Below, in pieces: positions 38,946 to 47,646 of a DNA stretch of 64,000 bases. The stretch is from Amycolatopsis regifaucium. Its GTDB lineage: Bacteria; Actinomycetota; Actinomycetes; Mycobacteriales; Pseudonocardiaceae. A program made the position numbers and the translations under genes. The notes beneath the pieces are model-generated. The model saw nothing but the letters and a program-made list of their open reading frames with translations. It did not search any database and was not told where the DNA came from. The stretch is taken from positions 372,001-436,000 of the forward strand of contig NZ_LQCI01000002.1 in the NCBI RefSeq assembly GCF_001613935.1, written 5' to 3'. The first letter of the stretch is position 1. Each line of letters opens with the position of its first letter.

Positions 38946-40046
38946 ATGGCGTCGACCATGGCGGCGGAAGAGGCGCCGTCGAAGGAGGCGCCGGCCGGGT
39001 GGCTGGACGCTGTGGGCGCGCGTTGCCTCGCCGAAGCGCGAGGTTTCGTCGAAGCACGGGCCGCCGAGCACTTCTCCGGCCGCGCCGAGGGCGAACTCGC
39101 GGAAACCGTCATCCCCCAGTTCCTCGCCGGAGGAAAATTCCTCCGGCCGATGTTCGCCTATGTGGGCTGGCGGTGCGGGGGTCCCGAATCGGACGCCGCC
39201 GTGCGGGCCGCGGCGAGCTTGGAACTGCTCCATTGTTTCGCGCTGGCGCAGGACGACGTCATGGACGGCTCGGCGCTGCGGCGGGGCCGTCCCGCGCTGC
39301 ATGTGCGATTCTCGCGGTGGCATGCCGAACAGCGATGGAGCGGATCCGCCGACCGGTTCGGCGAATCCGCGGCGATACTCGCCGGTGACCTCTTCCTCGT
39401 CTGGTCCGAGCAGCTGCTCCGGGAATCCGGTCTGGCCGCGGAAGCGTTGTCGCGCGGCTGGCCGAGGTACGACGCGATGCGCGCGGAGCTGGCGGTCGGG
39501 CAGCTGGCCGATCTGGTGAACGACGCACGGACCCTTCCCGGCTGGGACTCTCTGCTCGACGTGCTGCGCCGGAAGTCCGGCAACTACACCGTCCGCAGGC
39601 CACTGGAGTTCGGCGCGGCGCTGGCGGGCTGCGGGCCGGACGTCCTGGCCGCGCTCACCGAGTACGGCGGCCTGGTCGGCGAGGCGTTCCAGTTCAAGGA
39701 CGACCTGCTCGGTGTCTTCGGCGATCCCGCCGTCACCGGCAAGCCCTCCGGTCAAGACCTTCGCGATCGCAAGGCGTCCAGCGTCGTGGTACTCGCCGCC
39801 GAGATGGCCGACCGGGCGCAGCACGACGAACTCGGCGAACTGCTGAACCTGGTCACGGTGGACGACGACGCCGTCTCCCGCTGGTGCGGGCTGATCGCGG
39901 CGACCGGGGCCCGCGAACGCCTCGGCGAACTCATCCGGGAACGGGCGGACAAGGCGCAAGCGGTGATCGACGCGGCCGTCGTCCCGCGACAGGCCGCGGA
40001 CGCGCTGGCCCTCCTCGCCACCCGCTGCACGGAGCGCGAGCAGTGA
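38946..40046 (+). CDS. crtE: geranylgeranyl diphosphate synthase
   Basis: A 366-residue trans-isoprenyl diphosphate synthase. The first Asp-rich motif is LAQDDVMDGS (DDxxD), preceded by GGKFLRP; the second is FKDDLLGVFGD with GKPSGQDLRDRK after it. It condenses IPP with allylic diphosphates to GGPP for carotenoids. ATG 38946 (MASTMAAEE) is preferred since GGAAGGAAG is 5 nt upstream; ATG 38910 would add 12 residues. First gene of the crt operon; its stop overlaps the crtI GTG (GTGA). Confidence 0.94.
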   Translation: MASTMAAEEAPSKEAPAGWLDAVGARCLAEARGFVEARAAEHFSGRAEGELAETVIPQFLAGGKFLRPMFAYVGWRCGGPESDAAVRAAASLELLHCFALAQDDVMDGSALRRGRPALHVRFSRWHAEQRWSGSADRFGESAAILAGDLFLVWSEQLLRESGLAAEALSRGWPRYDAMRAELAVGQLADLVNDARTLPGWDSLLDVLRRKSGNYTVRRPLEFGAALAGCGPDVLAALTEYGGLVGEAFQFKDDLLGVFGDPAVTGKPSGQDLRDRKASSVVVLAAEMADRAQHDELGELLNLVTVDDDAVSRWCGLIAATGARERLGELIRERADKAQAVIDAAVVPRQAADALALLATRCTEREQ

Positions 40047-41560
40047 AAACGGTGCCCGGCCGGACGAACCGGATCGTCGTGGTGGGCGCGGGGTTGTCGG
40101 GTCTGGCGGCGGCGCTGCACCTGGCAGGCCGCGGCCGCGACGTCACCGTCCTCGAACGCGACCCCGGTCCGGGTGGCCGCGCGGGGCGGGTCGAACGCGA
40201 GGGCTATCTGCTCGACACCGGCCCGACAGTGCTGACCATGCCGTCGATCCTGCAAGACACCTTCGGCGCCGTGGGCGCCGACCTCGACGAGGAACTACCG
40301 CTCACCCGGCTCGATCCGGCCTATCTCGCGCGGTTCGCCGACGGCAGCGCCCTGCCCGTGCACACCGACGCCGCGGCGATGACGGACGCGGTACGCGAGT
40401 TCGCCGGTCCCGCCGAGGCCGCGGGATACCTCCGGCTGCGCGAGTGGCTGACCCGGCTCTACCGCACCGAATTCGGCCGGTTCATCGACTCGAACATCGA
40501 CTCACCGCTGGCCATGCTCAACCCGGATCTGGCCCGTCTGGTGGCACTCGGTGGTTTCCGTCGGCTTGACCCCAAGATCGGATCCTTCCTGTCCGACGAA
40601 CGGCTGAAGCGGGTGTTCACCTTCCAAGCGCTTTACGCGGGCGAGTCGCCGATGCGGGCGCTGGCGCTGTACGCGATCATCTCCTATATGGACACCGTCG
40701 GCGGCGTGTACTTCCCTCCCGGCGGGGTCGCGGCACTCCCCCAGGCACTCGCCCGGGTCGCCGCCGAGAACGGCGTCACCTTCCGCTACGGCGACCCCGC
40801 GCACACTCTCGAGCGCGAAGGCGCCCGGGTCCACGCGGTCCGCACGGCGGCGGGCGAACGCCATCCCTGCGACGCCGTGATCCTGACGACCGAACTGCCC
40901 GAGAGCTACCGGCTGCTCGGCCGGACCCCGAAGCGGCCCGTTCCGCTGCGGCCCGCGCCGTCGGCGCTGGTCCTGCACACCGGTGGCCCCGATCCCCAGC
41001 CCGAGGTCGGGCACCACACCATCTCCTTCGGGCGGCGGTGGCGCTCGACCTTCGACGAACTCATCACTTCCGGGCAGCGCATGACCGATCCGTCCCTGCT
41101 GATCACCCGGCCGACCGCGACCGATCCGGGCCTCGCACCGGTTGGTCGTCAGCTCTACTCGATCCTCGCGCCGGTGCCGAATCTCGACCGAGGCCCCGCG
41201 GATTGGGCCGCCGACGCCGGACCGTACGCGGAGGAGATCCTCGCCATCGCACAGCAGCGAGCACTGCCTGGCTTCGAACCCGAATTCACCGAGGTGATCA
41301 GCCCCGCCGACTGGGCCGACCGCGGGCTGGTGGCCGGAACCCCCTTCAGTTACGCGCACTCGTTCGTCCAGACCGGACCGTTCCGTCCTCGGAATCTCCC
41401 GCATGGCACCGAAAATGTCGTCCTCGCCGGTGGCGCGACGGTGCCGGGAGTCGGCGTGCCGACCGTCCTGATCTCCGGCAGGCTGGCCGCCGACCGGATC
41501 ACCGGCGTGCCCGGACGTCGCTCGCGGGTGCTCGACCTGGCCGCGGAGGCGAACCGATGA
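40043..41560 (+). CDS. crtI: phytoene desaturase
   Basis: A 505-residue CrtI-type FAD desaturase that converts phytoene to lycopene. RIVVVGAGLSGLAAALHLAG and GGRAGRVEREGYLLDTGPTV are the N-terminal FAD motifs; the C-terminal signature is NVVLAGGATVPGVGVPTVLI. Between them are FPPGGVAALPQALARVAAEN and the membrane-binding region. Length is normal for bacterial CrtI. GTG 40043 overlaps the crtE stop, and its own stop overlaps crtB ATG, so expression is stoichiometric. Confidence 0.95.
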   Translation: MKTVPGRTNRIVVVGAGLSGLAAALHLAGRGRDVTVLERDPGPGGRAGRVEREGYLLDTGPTVLTMPSILQDTFGAVGADLDEELPLTRLDPAYLARFADGSALPVHTDAAAMTDAVREFAGPAEAAGYLRLREWLTRLYRTEFGRFIDSNIDSPLAMLNPDLARLVALGGFRRLDPKIGSFLSDERLKRVFTFQALYAGESPMRALALYAIISYMDTVGGVYFPPGGVAALPQALARVAAENGVTFRYGDPAHTLEREGARVHAVRTAAGERHPCDAVILTTELPESYRLLGRTPKRPVPLRPAPSALVLHTGGPDPQPEVGHHTISFGRRWRSTFDELITSGQRMTDPSLLITRPTATDPGLAPVGRQLYSILAPVPNLDRGPADWAADAGPYAEEILAIAQQRALPGFEPEFTEVISPADWADRGLVAGTPFSYAHSFVQTGPFRPRNLPHGTENVVLAGGATVPGVGVPTVLISGRLAADRITGVPGRRSRVLDLAAEANR

Positions 41561-42519
41561 CCCGACGCGAACTCGACGCCGCCGAAATCCACGACCCGAA
41601 CCTGCGAGCCGCCTATACCTGGTGCCGCGACGTCAACGCCCGGCACGGCCGGACATACTTCCTGGCGACGCGCATGCTGGCTCCCGCGCAGCGGCCCGCC
41701 GTCCACGCGCTCTATGGTTTCGCTCGACGGCTGGACGACATCGTCGACGAGCCCGATCCCGGCGCGACTCCGGAGTCCCTGGCCGCACGACTGTCCGAAG
41801 TGGAGGATCGCTTCCTCGCCGACCTGACCGCGGGCACGAGTGACGATGCCCTGCTGACGGCGGTGATCGACACGGCTGCCCGGTACGAGCTGGAGGAGCG
41901 GCTTTTTCGCGCCTTCTTCGCCTCGATGCGGATGGACCTGAGCGTGACCGACTACGCGACCAGGACCGACCTCGACGATTACGTGCACGGCTCGGCGGAA
42001 GTGATCGGCCTGCAGGTGCTCCCGATCCTCGGCGCGGTGGCGCCCCGCGAAGAGGCCGCGCCGCGCGCCGCCGCGCTCGGCAAGGCCTTCCAGCTCACCA
42101 ACTTCCTCCGTGACGTCGCCGAGGACTTCGCACGCGGACGGGTCTATCTGCCCGCCGACGAACTCAAGGAACACGACGTCGATCGCGAACGGCTGTCCTG
42201 GTGCGCGGAGCACGGCCGATCCGACGCCCGCGTCCGTGCCGCGATCAAGGAACAGATCGCGGTGACCCGGCGTGTCTACGCCGAAGCGCGGGCGGGGATC
42301 GCGATGTTGCATCCGGTCTCGCGGCCCTGTGTGGCCACCGCCGCGACCCTTTACGGGGAGATCCTCGACCGGATCGAGGAGGCGGACCACGACGTCTTCG
42401 CCGGCCGGGCGACGGTGTCCCGGCGCCGTCGGCTCGGGGTCGCCTGCGGCGCCCTCGCTCGCGCACAGTGGGCTCGCACACGGCATCCCGCCCCCGCTCC
42501 CCCGGCGGGGGTGGCCTGA
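41557..42519 (+). CDS. crtB: phytoene synthase
   Basis: A 320-residue squalene/phytoene synthase. It carries YGFARRLDDIVDEPD (first Asp-rich motif DDIVD) and the region AFQLTNFLRDVAEDFARGRV, then YLPADEL (second Asp motif and the family signature). It joins two GGPP to phytoene. ATG 41557 overlaps the crtI stop. The stop abuts the next GTG (TGAGTG). Confidence 0.95.
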   Translation: MTRRELDAAEIHDPNLRAAYTWCRDVNARHGRTYFLATRMLAPAQRPAVHALYGFARRLDDIVDEPDPGATPESLAARLSEVEDRFLADLTAGTSDDALLTAVIDTAARYELEERLFRAFFASMRMDLSVTDYATRTDLDDYVHGSAEVIGLQVLPILGAVAPREEAAPRAAALGKAFQLTNFLRDVAEDFARGRVYLPADELKEHDVDRERLSWCAEHGRSDARVRAAIKEQIAVTRRVYAEARAGIAMLHPVSRPCVATAATLYGEILDRIEEADHDVFAGRATVSRRRRLGVACGALARAQWARTRHPAPAPPAGVA

Positions 42520-42861
42520 GTGGGCAAGGTCGAATACCTCGTCGTGCTGGCGGCGTGCGTCCTGGTGACGCTGCCGCTGGAACTCGCGGGCGCCCGCGTC
42601 TACCGGCAGCCGAAACGACTGGCCCGCGCGCTGCTCCCGGTGGCCGTCGTCTTCCTCGTCTGGGACGCGCTGGCGATCGCGGGTGAGGTCTGGACCTACG
42701 CGCCGGAATTCGTCACCGGTATCCGCGCGCCGTTTTCCCTTCCGCTGGAAGAGATCCTGTTCTTCGTCGTGATCCCGATCTGCGGAGTGCTGACCTACGA
42801 AGCGGTCCAGCTCACCCTTACCGGCCTCCGGCGGAGTGGGAAGCAGGGGGTTCGGCGATGA
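42520..42861 (+). CDS. crtYc: lycopene cyclase subunit CrtYc
   Basis: A 113-residue membrane protein with three predicted helices, ending in PLEEILFFVVIPICGVLTYE, the P-x-E-E-x-L-F-F motif of the heterodimeric lycopene cyclase family. It pairs with CrtYd encoded next. The heterodimer closes the end rings of lycopene. GTG 42520 abuts the crtB stop, and its stop overlaps the crtYd ATG (ATGA). Confidence 0.9.
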   Translation: MGKVEYLVVLAACVLVTLPLELAGARVYRQPKRLARALLPVAVVFLVWDALAIAGEVWTYAPEFVTGIRAPFSLPLEEILFFVVIPICGVLTYEAVQLTLTGLRRSGKQGVRR

Positions 42862-43178
42862 TCCCTTGGGGCTACACGGTTCCGGCCGTCGCCGCGGTGA
42901 TCGTGGTCATCCTCGTCGAACTGACGGTGCTGAAGACCGGCCTGTTCCGCAAACCCGCCTACTGGCTCACGATGGTGATCGTCACCGGGTTTCAGATTCC
43001 CGTCGACGGCTGGCTGACGAAGCTTTCCGCGCCGATCGTCCGGTACGCGCCCGAGCACATCACCGGCTGGCGGTTCCCCTGGGACATCCCGGTCGAGGAC
43101 TTCCTCTTCGGCTTCGCGATGGTGACCGCCGTCCTGCTGCTGTGGGAACGAGCCCGAGCACGAGAGGAAGCGCGATGA
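42858..43178 (+). CDS. crtYd: lycopene cyclase subunit CrtYd
   Basis: A 106-residue three-helix membrane protein, second half of the split lycopene cyclase, with the matching motif WDIPVEDFLFGFAMV near the end. The sequence also contains FQIPVDGWLTKLSAPIVRYA typical of this subunit. ATG 42858 overlaps crtYc, and the stop overlaps the methyltransferase ATG. The two cyclase subunits are not fused here, unlike in archaeal and fungal enzymes. Confidence 0.9.
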   Translation: MIPWGYTVPAVAAVIVVILVELTVLKTGLFRKPAYWLTMVIVTGFQIPVDGWLTKLSAPIVRYAPEHITGWRFPWDIPVEDFLFGFAMVTAVLLLWERARAREEAR

Positions 43179-43906
43179 ACGCCATGGCGCGCGACGGTTT
43201 GCCGCGCGGGACCGTGCCATCGGCCTTCGACACCGAAGCCCGGTTCTACGACCGCCTCGTCGGCGCGAATCCGGGTTACCACGAGCATTTGCGCCTGTCC
43301 GCCCGGCGGCTCGGCCTCCCCGCCAAGGCACCTGGACCGCGCGTGCTGGACGTCGGCTGCGGAACCGGCGCGTCCACGGCGGCGCTCCTGTCCGTGGTGC
43401 CGAACGCCCGGATCACCGCCTTCGACGCGTCCGGCGAGATGCTGGAGCGGGCCCGGAGCAAGACCTGGCCCGGCAGCGTCGAATTCGTGCACACCCCGGT
43501 CGAGGAGCTGGCCGGCATCCACGGCCCGTTCGACGGGATCCTGGCGGCGTATCTGCTGCGCAACCTCACCGAGCCGACCACGCAGCTGCGCCGGCTCCGT
43601 GAGCTGCTCCGACCCGGTGGCCGGATCGCCGTGCACGAGTACTCCGTCCGCGATTCCCGGCGCGCCCGGCTGGTCTGGAACGCCGTCTGCGCGGGCGTGA
43701 TCATCCCGCTCGGGAAGCTCACCACCGGCGATGCCACGCTCTACCGGCATCTTCGCCGCAGCGTCCTCGAATTCGACGGCATCGCCGCACTCACCCGGCG
43801 CCTCACCGAAGCCGGCTTCACCGACGTCCACACCGCGACCGTCGGCGGCTGGCAGCGCGGCATCGTCCACACCGTCGTCGGCACCGCACCCTTGGAGACA
43901 CCGTGA
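43175..43906 (+). CDS. crtT: carotenoid-cluster SAM-dependent methyltransferase (CrtT-like)
   Basis: A 243-residue class I methyltransferase. Motif I VLDVGCGTGASTAALL, acidic IT-A-F-D (ITAFDAS) and LLRPGGRIAVHEYSVRDS are clear. CrtT is the methyltransferase in Streptomyces griseus isorenieratene genes (crtYTU); this gene occupies the same place beside crtU. Its actual methylation step is still unclear in the family. ATG 43175 overlaps the crtYd stop; its stop overlaps the crtU start. Confidence 0.85.
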   Translation: MNAMARDGLPRGTVPSAFDTEARFYDRLVGANPGYHEHLRLSARRLGLPAKAPGPRVLDVGCGTGASTAALLSVVPNARITAFDASGEMLERARSKTWPGSVEFVHTPVEELAGIHGPFDGILAAYLLRNLTEPTTQLRRLRELLRPGGRIAVHEYSVRDSRRARLVWNAVCAGVIIPLGKLTTGDATLYRHLRRSVLEFDGIAALTRRLTEAGFTDVHTATVGGWQRGIVHTVVGTAPLETP

Positions 43907-45432
43907 CCCGACCCCGGGACCGCCGCCGCGTCACCCGCCAGGCACCGGCGGGCCTGCCCGACGCCGCGCTGCTCGGACGGCGGCCCACCGCCGCGATCGT
44001 GGGCGGCGGCATCGCCGGGCTCACCGCGGCGACCGGACTGGCCGAACGCGGCGTCAGCGTCACCGTCTTCGAACGCGAAGACCATCTCGGCGGACGAGTC
44101 GGCGGCTGGCCGGAACGGCTTCCGGACGGCACCGCGGTGACCATGAGCCGCGGTTTCCACGCGTTCTTCCGCCAGTACTACAACCTGCGCGCCCTGCTCG
44201 CGCGCACCGATCCGCGGCTGGACCGGCTCACCCCGCTGACCGACTATCCGCTGATGGACGCGCACGGCCGCATCGACACCTTCGCCGGACTTCCGCGCAC
44301 CCCGCCGTGGAACGCGGTGGCGTTCGCCTGGCGCAGCCCGACCTTCACCCGCAAGGACTTGCTGCACCTCAGCGGCCGGGAAGCCCTGCCGCTGGCGACG
44401 GTCAGCGTGCCGGAGATCTATCACCGGCTCGACCGCACCGACGCCGCGACCTTCCTCGAAGCGATCAACTTCCCGCCCGCCGCCAAACACCTCGCGTTCG
44501 AGGTCTTCTCCCGCAGCTTCTTCGCCGACCCGCGCGAACTGTCGGCCGCGGAACTGGCGACCATGTTCCACCTGTATTTCCTGGGCTCCAGCGAAGGTCT
44601 CGTCTTCGACGTACCGACCGAGCCGTTCCCCCAGGCGCTCTGGGACCCGCTCGCGAGCTATCTCACCGGCCGCCGTGTCGACCTCCGCACCGGCACGGCG
44701 GTGACCGGCCTCGGCCGGACCCTGGAAGGTTTCACACTCGAAGCAGGCGGCCGGACGGAGCACTTCGACGGCGTCGTCCTCGCCTGCGATGTCGCCGGCC
44801 TGCGCGAAATCGTGGCCGCTTCCCCGGAGATCGGCACGGAGGCCTGGCGGGCCGACATCGGCGGCTTGCGGACGGCCCCGCCGTTCCTGGTCCGGCGGCT
44901 CTGGCTCGACCGCCCGGTCGAGCCACACCGGTCGCCGTTCCTCGGCACCGGCAGCATCCCGCCGCTGGACAACATCAGCCTGCTCGACCGGTACGAGGGC
45001 GAAGCCCGTCGCTGGGCCGCCCGCACCGGCGGCTCGGTCGTCGAACTGCACGCCTACGCGGCCTCCACCGACGACTCGAGCGGCTTGGAGAAAGCACTGG
45101 AAAGCCGTCTCCACGAGATCTACCCGGAGACCAGGAACGCCCGCGTCGTCGGTGATATCACGTTGTGGCGCGAAGACTGCCCGCTCTTCGGAGTCGGTGA
45201 CTTCGCCCGGCGGCCCACGGTGGAAACACCCGACCCGGCACTGGCGCTCGCGGGCGACGGCATCCGGATCGACCTCCCGGTCGCCCTCATGGAACGCGCG
45301 GCCGCCACCGGCTGGACCGCGGCGAACTCGCTTCTCGGGCACTGGGGGCTTGCCGGGCACCCGATTCGCTCGGTCCCCAACCACGGCCGGATCCGCCTGC
45401 TGAACCGGCTGGCCACCTCGATGCCCGGTTGA
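43903..45432 (+). CDS. crtU: CrtU-type carotene desaturase/methyl-shifting oxidoreductase
   Basis: A 509-residue FAD protein. TAAIVGGGIAGLTAATGLAE and FEREDHLGGRVGGWPERLPD are the FAD motifs, SRGFHAFFRQYYNL and LFGVGDFARRPTVETPDPAL are typical of CrtU, which turns beta-rings into aromatic rings with methyl migration to give isorenieratene. GLRTAPPFLVRRLWLDRPVE lies in the C-terminal domain. ATG 43903 overlaps the methyltransferase stop. With crtYcYd upstream, the pathway endpoint is an aromatic carotenoid. It ends 84 bp before the convergent MBL gene. Confidence 0.9.
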   Translation: MTRPRDRRRVTRQAPAGLPDAALLGRRPTAAIVGGGIAGLTAATGLAERGVSVTVFEREDHLGGRVGGWPERLPDGTAVTMSRGFHAFFRQYYNLRALLARTDPRLDRLTPLTDYPLMDAHGRIDTFAGLPRTPPWNAVAFAWRSPTFTRKDLLHLSGREALPLATVSVPEIYHRLDRTDAATFLEAINFPPAAKHLAFEVFSRSFFADPRELSAAELATMFHLYFLGSSEGLVFDVPTEPFPQALWDPLASYLTGRRVDLRTGTAVTGLGRTLEGFTLEAGGRTEHFDGVVLACDVAGLREIVAASPEIGTEAWRADIGGLRTAPPFLVRRLWLDRPVEPHRSPFLGTGSIPPLDNISLLDRYEGEARRWAARTGGSVVELHAYAASTDDSSGLEKALESRLHEIYPETRNARVVGDITLWREDCPLFGVGDFARRPTVETPDPALALAGDGIRIDLPVALMERAAATGWTAANSLLGHWGLAGHPIRSVPNHGRIRLLNRLATSMPG

Positions 45433-45516
45433 GCCGGTGTCCGCTGCTCATGTCGCGATACCGCCGCCCGCGTGACTTCCTGGGTACCACTCGCGATGCC
45501 TTGGCGAATCTCGCGC

Positions 45517-46794
45517 TCAACCGGCGTAGGTGAGTTCCGCGCGGGTGATGGCCGAACCCGCCACTGTAAAGGCATACGAAGCGGAGAAGCCCCCGTTGCC
45601 GCCGGGCGCGAAGCGCACCAGCAGGCGCTGGTACCCCGGCCGGTTCTCGTCGATCCTGGTGACCGTCAGCTTCCCGCCCACCACTTCCCGCCCGGCCCAG
45701 TCGCGGATCGCGGCGCGGCCGGTGAATCTCCGTCCGACGTCGACGAGTTCCGCGTCGGCGGCGAACACACCGGCGAGCGCGTCGAGGTCGCCGGAATTGA
45801 CCGCGTCGACGTAGCGGCGCACGGGTTCCAGAAGCTGGTCCCCCTCCGCCGGGCAGGCGGGGCCCGGACCGGCCAGTTCCCGCGCGACGGCCTTGACGTT
45901 CTCCGCCACGATGGTCGGGAGGTCGGCCACCGGCGGCCTCCCGGGGAAGGCGCGCTCCAGTTCGGCGATGATCGACTTCTCCTCGTCGGCCACAAGCGTC
46001 GTACCACCGGCGGATTGCGCGGTGACGGCCGGCCGGACGAAGGCACGGAACCGCCGGAGGTAGTCGCGCTGCTCGTCGATCAGCGCGGTGGCCTGGCCCG
46101 GGGCACCGTGTCCGGGATACATCGTCCTGGCGCCGGGGAATCGTCCGCTCAGCCGGTCGAGATTTCCGAGCCAGCCGCAGGTGTCGCCCTCGATCAGCGC
46201 GGGGGTGACCCCGCCGGTCGCGAGGTCGCCGGAATAGAGATCGCCGGTGTCGGTGCGGTGGTAGACGGTCGCGGTGTCGGACTCGCCGTCGGCGAACGTC
46301 GCGGTCTCGAAGCCGATTCCGCCCGCCTGTACCGGAGATCCGTCTTCGAAGGTCCGGTCGGCGTAGGTGAGTGTGGCGGGGAAGTTCGGGTTCGCCGACC
46401 GGGCCAGCGGGTAGAAACCGCGCTTGTCCTCGCGCATGGCCCGGTCGGTGGACCGGGACGCGAAGATCGGCGCCCGCGGGAACGCCTCGTGGAAGGCGCT
46501 CGCGCCACCGACGTGGTCGGGATGGGAATGGGTGAGCAGGATGGCGGCGACCGGTTTCCCGGTCTTCCGGATTTCGGCGACCGCCCGCCGGGCGTCGTCC
46601 GGGGTGCGCAGGGTGTCGACGACGACCAGGCCGTCCGGCACCGGGATCCAGTAGGTGTTGACCGAACCGGGGTTCGGCGAGGCAAACCGTTCCGGCCGCG
46701 CCTCCGGCGTGGCGGGCGTGTCGTCGGGTGAGCAGCCCGCCACGCACACGGCGGCGAGGCCCGCGGCGAAGAAACGCCGCAGTCGGTGATCCAT
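45517..46794 (-). CDS. lipoprotein: metallo-beta-lactamase domain fused to SnoaL-like domain
   Basis: A 425-residue lipoprotein. The signal has lipobox CVAGC (Cys 21). The metallo-beta-lactamase fold spans about 35-260 with ILLTHSHPDHVGGASAFHEA as zinc motif and YPGHGAPG as the later His. A linker then leads to an NTF2/SnoaL-like domain (about 305-425, LLEPVRRYVDAVNSGDLDAL ... GRRFTGRAAIRDWAG). The fusion of an exported zinc hydrolase with a SnoaL ligand domain is unusual. ATG 46794 is set by the signal. It would work at the outer membrane face; substrate unknown. Confidence 0.87.
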   Translation of the reverse strand: MDHRLRRFFAAGLAAVCVAGCSPDDTPATPEARPERFASPNPGSVNTYWIPVPDGLVVVDTLRTPDDARRAVAEIRKTGKPVAAILLTHSHPDHVGGASAFHEAFPRAPIFASRSTDRAMREDKRGFYPLARSANPNFPATLTYADRTFEDGSPVQAGGIGFETATFADGESDTATVYHRTDTGDLYSGDLATGGVTPALIEGDTCGWLGNLDRLSGRFPGARTMYPGHGAPGQATALIDEQRDYLRRFRAFVRPAVTAQSAGGTTLVADEEKSIIAELERAFPGRPPVADLPTIVAENVKAVARELAGPGPACPAEGDQLLEPVRRYVDAVNSGDLDALAGVFAADAELVDVGRRFTGRAAIRDWAGREVVGGKLTVTRIDENRPGYQRLLVRFAPGGNGGFSASYAFTVAGSAITRAELTYAG

Positions 46795-46824
46795 CGGGAG
46801 CCTTCGGGAATCGGGAACGCGAGT

Positions 46825-47646
46825 TCAGCGGAAGTCGGCGGCGTGAGCCTGGGCCCACCGCGCGAAGGTGCGGGGCGGGTTCCCGGTCACTTTCTCCACG
46901 GTGTCGTAGATCCGGGACTCGTCCAAAGTCCCGTCGCCGTAGAAGCTGAAGAAGGCCTGGATGTACTCCTCCGGCACCTTTCCGGTCATGTCGGCACGGG
47001 CCTCCTCATCGGTGAGCGCCTGGAAGCGCAGGTCGCGATGGAGTACTTCGGCCAGGACGGCCAGCCGTTCGGCCGGCCGGAGCCGTTCCGGGCCGCTCAG
47101 TTCATGGACGCACTCCTCATGGCCGGGGTCGAGCAAGGCCCGGACGGCGACGGCGGCGATGTCATACGGGTCAACGGAAGCGATGGGCACGTCACCGAAG
47201 GCGTCCCGGACGACGTCGCCCGCGCGAAGCTGCGGCGACCAGCGCAGCGCGTTCGACATGAAGGCGTTGGGACGCAAGAACGTCCACGCCAGTCCGGACT
47301 CGCGGACCGCCGTCTCGGAGCGGATCATGAACTGGGAGATGGCGTTGCGCGTGTCGGTGGCGACGGTGGCCAGGCTGGACAGCAACACCACCCGCTCCAC
47401 CCCAGCCAGCCGCATCCGCGCGAGCAGGCCGGGCATGTCGCGGTAGCCGGGCAACAGGAAGACCCCGCGGACGCCGTCGAGGGCGGGGCCGAGCGTGTCC
47501 GGTTCGTTCAGCTCACCGAGCACCTGCTCGACCGGCAGGCCGGCGGCAGCGGTCCGCACCAGGGCGCGGACCGGCCGTCCGGTGCCTGCCAGGGCCCGGA
47601 CGACCTCCCCGCCGACGTTCCCGGTGGCTCCCGTGACGAGGATCAA
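46825..47646 (-). CDS. NmrA-like NAD(P)-binding protein
   Basis: A 273-residue atypical SDR of the NmrA/HSCARG type. LILVTGATGNVGGEVVRALA opens the protein, followed by VRGVFLLPGYRDM and RVVLLSSLATVATDTRN, WTFLRPNAFMSNALRWSPQL. The Tyr-Lys catalytic pair is absent, so it may be a redox sensor or isomerase-type enzyme rather than a dehydrogenase. The start is TTG 47646, with GGAAGGA upstream and a TTGA overlap with the hydrolase stop. Last gene in an operon with the alpha/beta hydrolase and SnoaL genes. Confidence 0.85.
   Translation of the reverse strand: MILVTGATGNVGGEVVRALAGTGRPVRALVRTAAAGLPVEQVLGELNEPDTLGPALDGVRGVFLLPGYRDMPGLLARMRLAGVERVVLLSSLATVATDTRNAISQFMIRSETAVRESGLAWTFLRPNAFMSNALRWSPQLRAGDVVRDAFGDVPIASVDPYDIAAVAVRALLDPGHEECVHELSGPERLRPAERLAVLAEVLHRDLRFQALTDEEARADMTGKVPEEYIQAFFSFYGDGTLDESRIYDTVEKVTGNPPRTFARWAQAHAADFR

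Noticed and set aside
43741..45384. 547-aa minus-strand ORF opposite crtU
   Set aside because: Shadow of crtU; the crtU frame has FAD motifs and operon overlaps.
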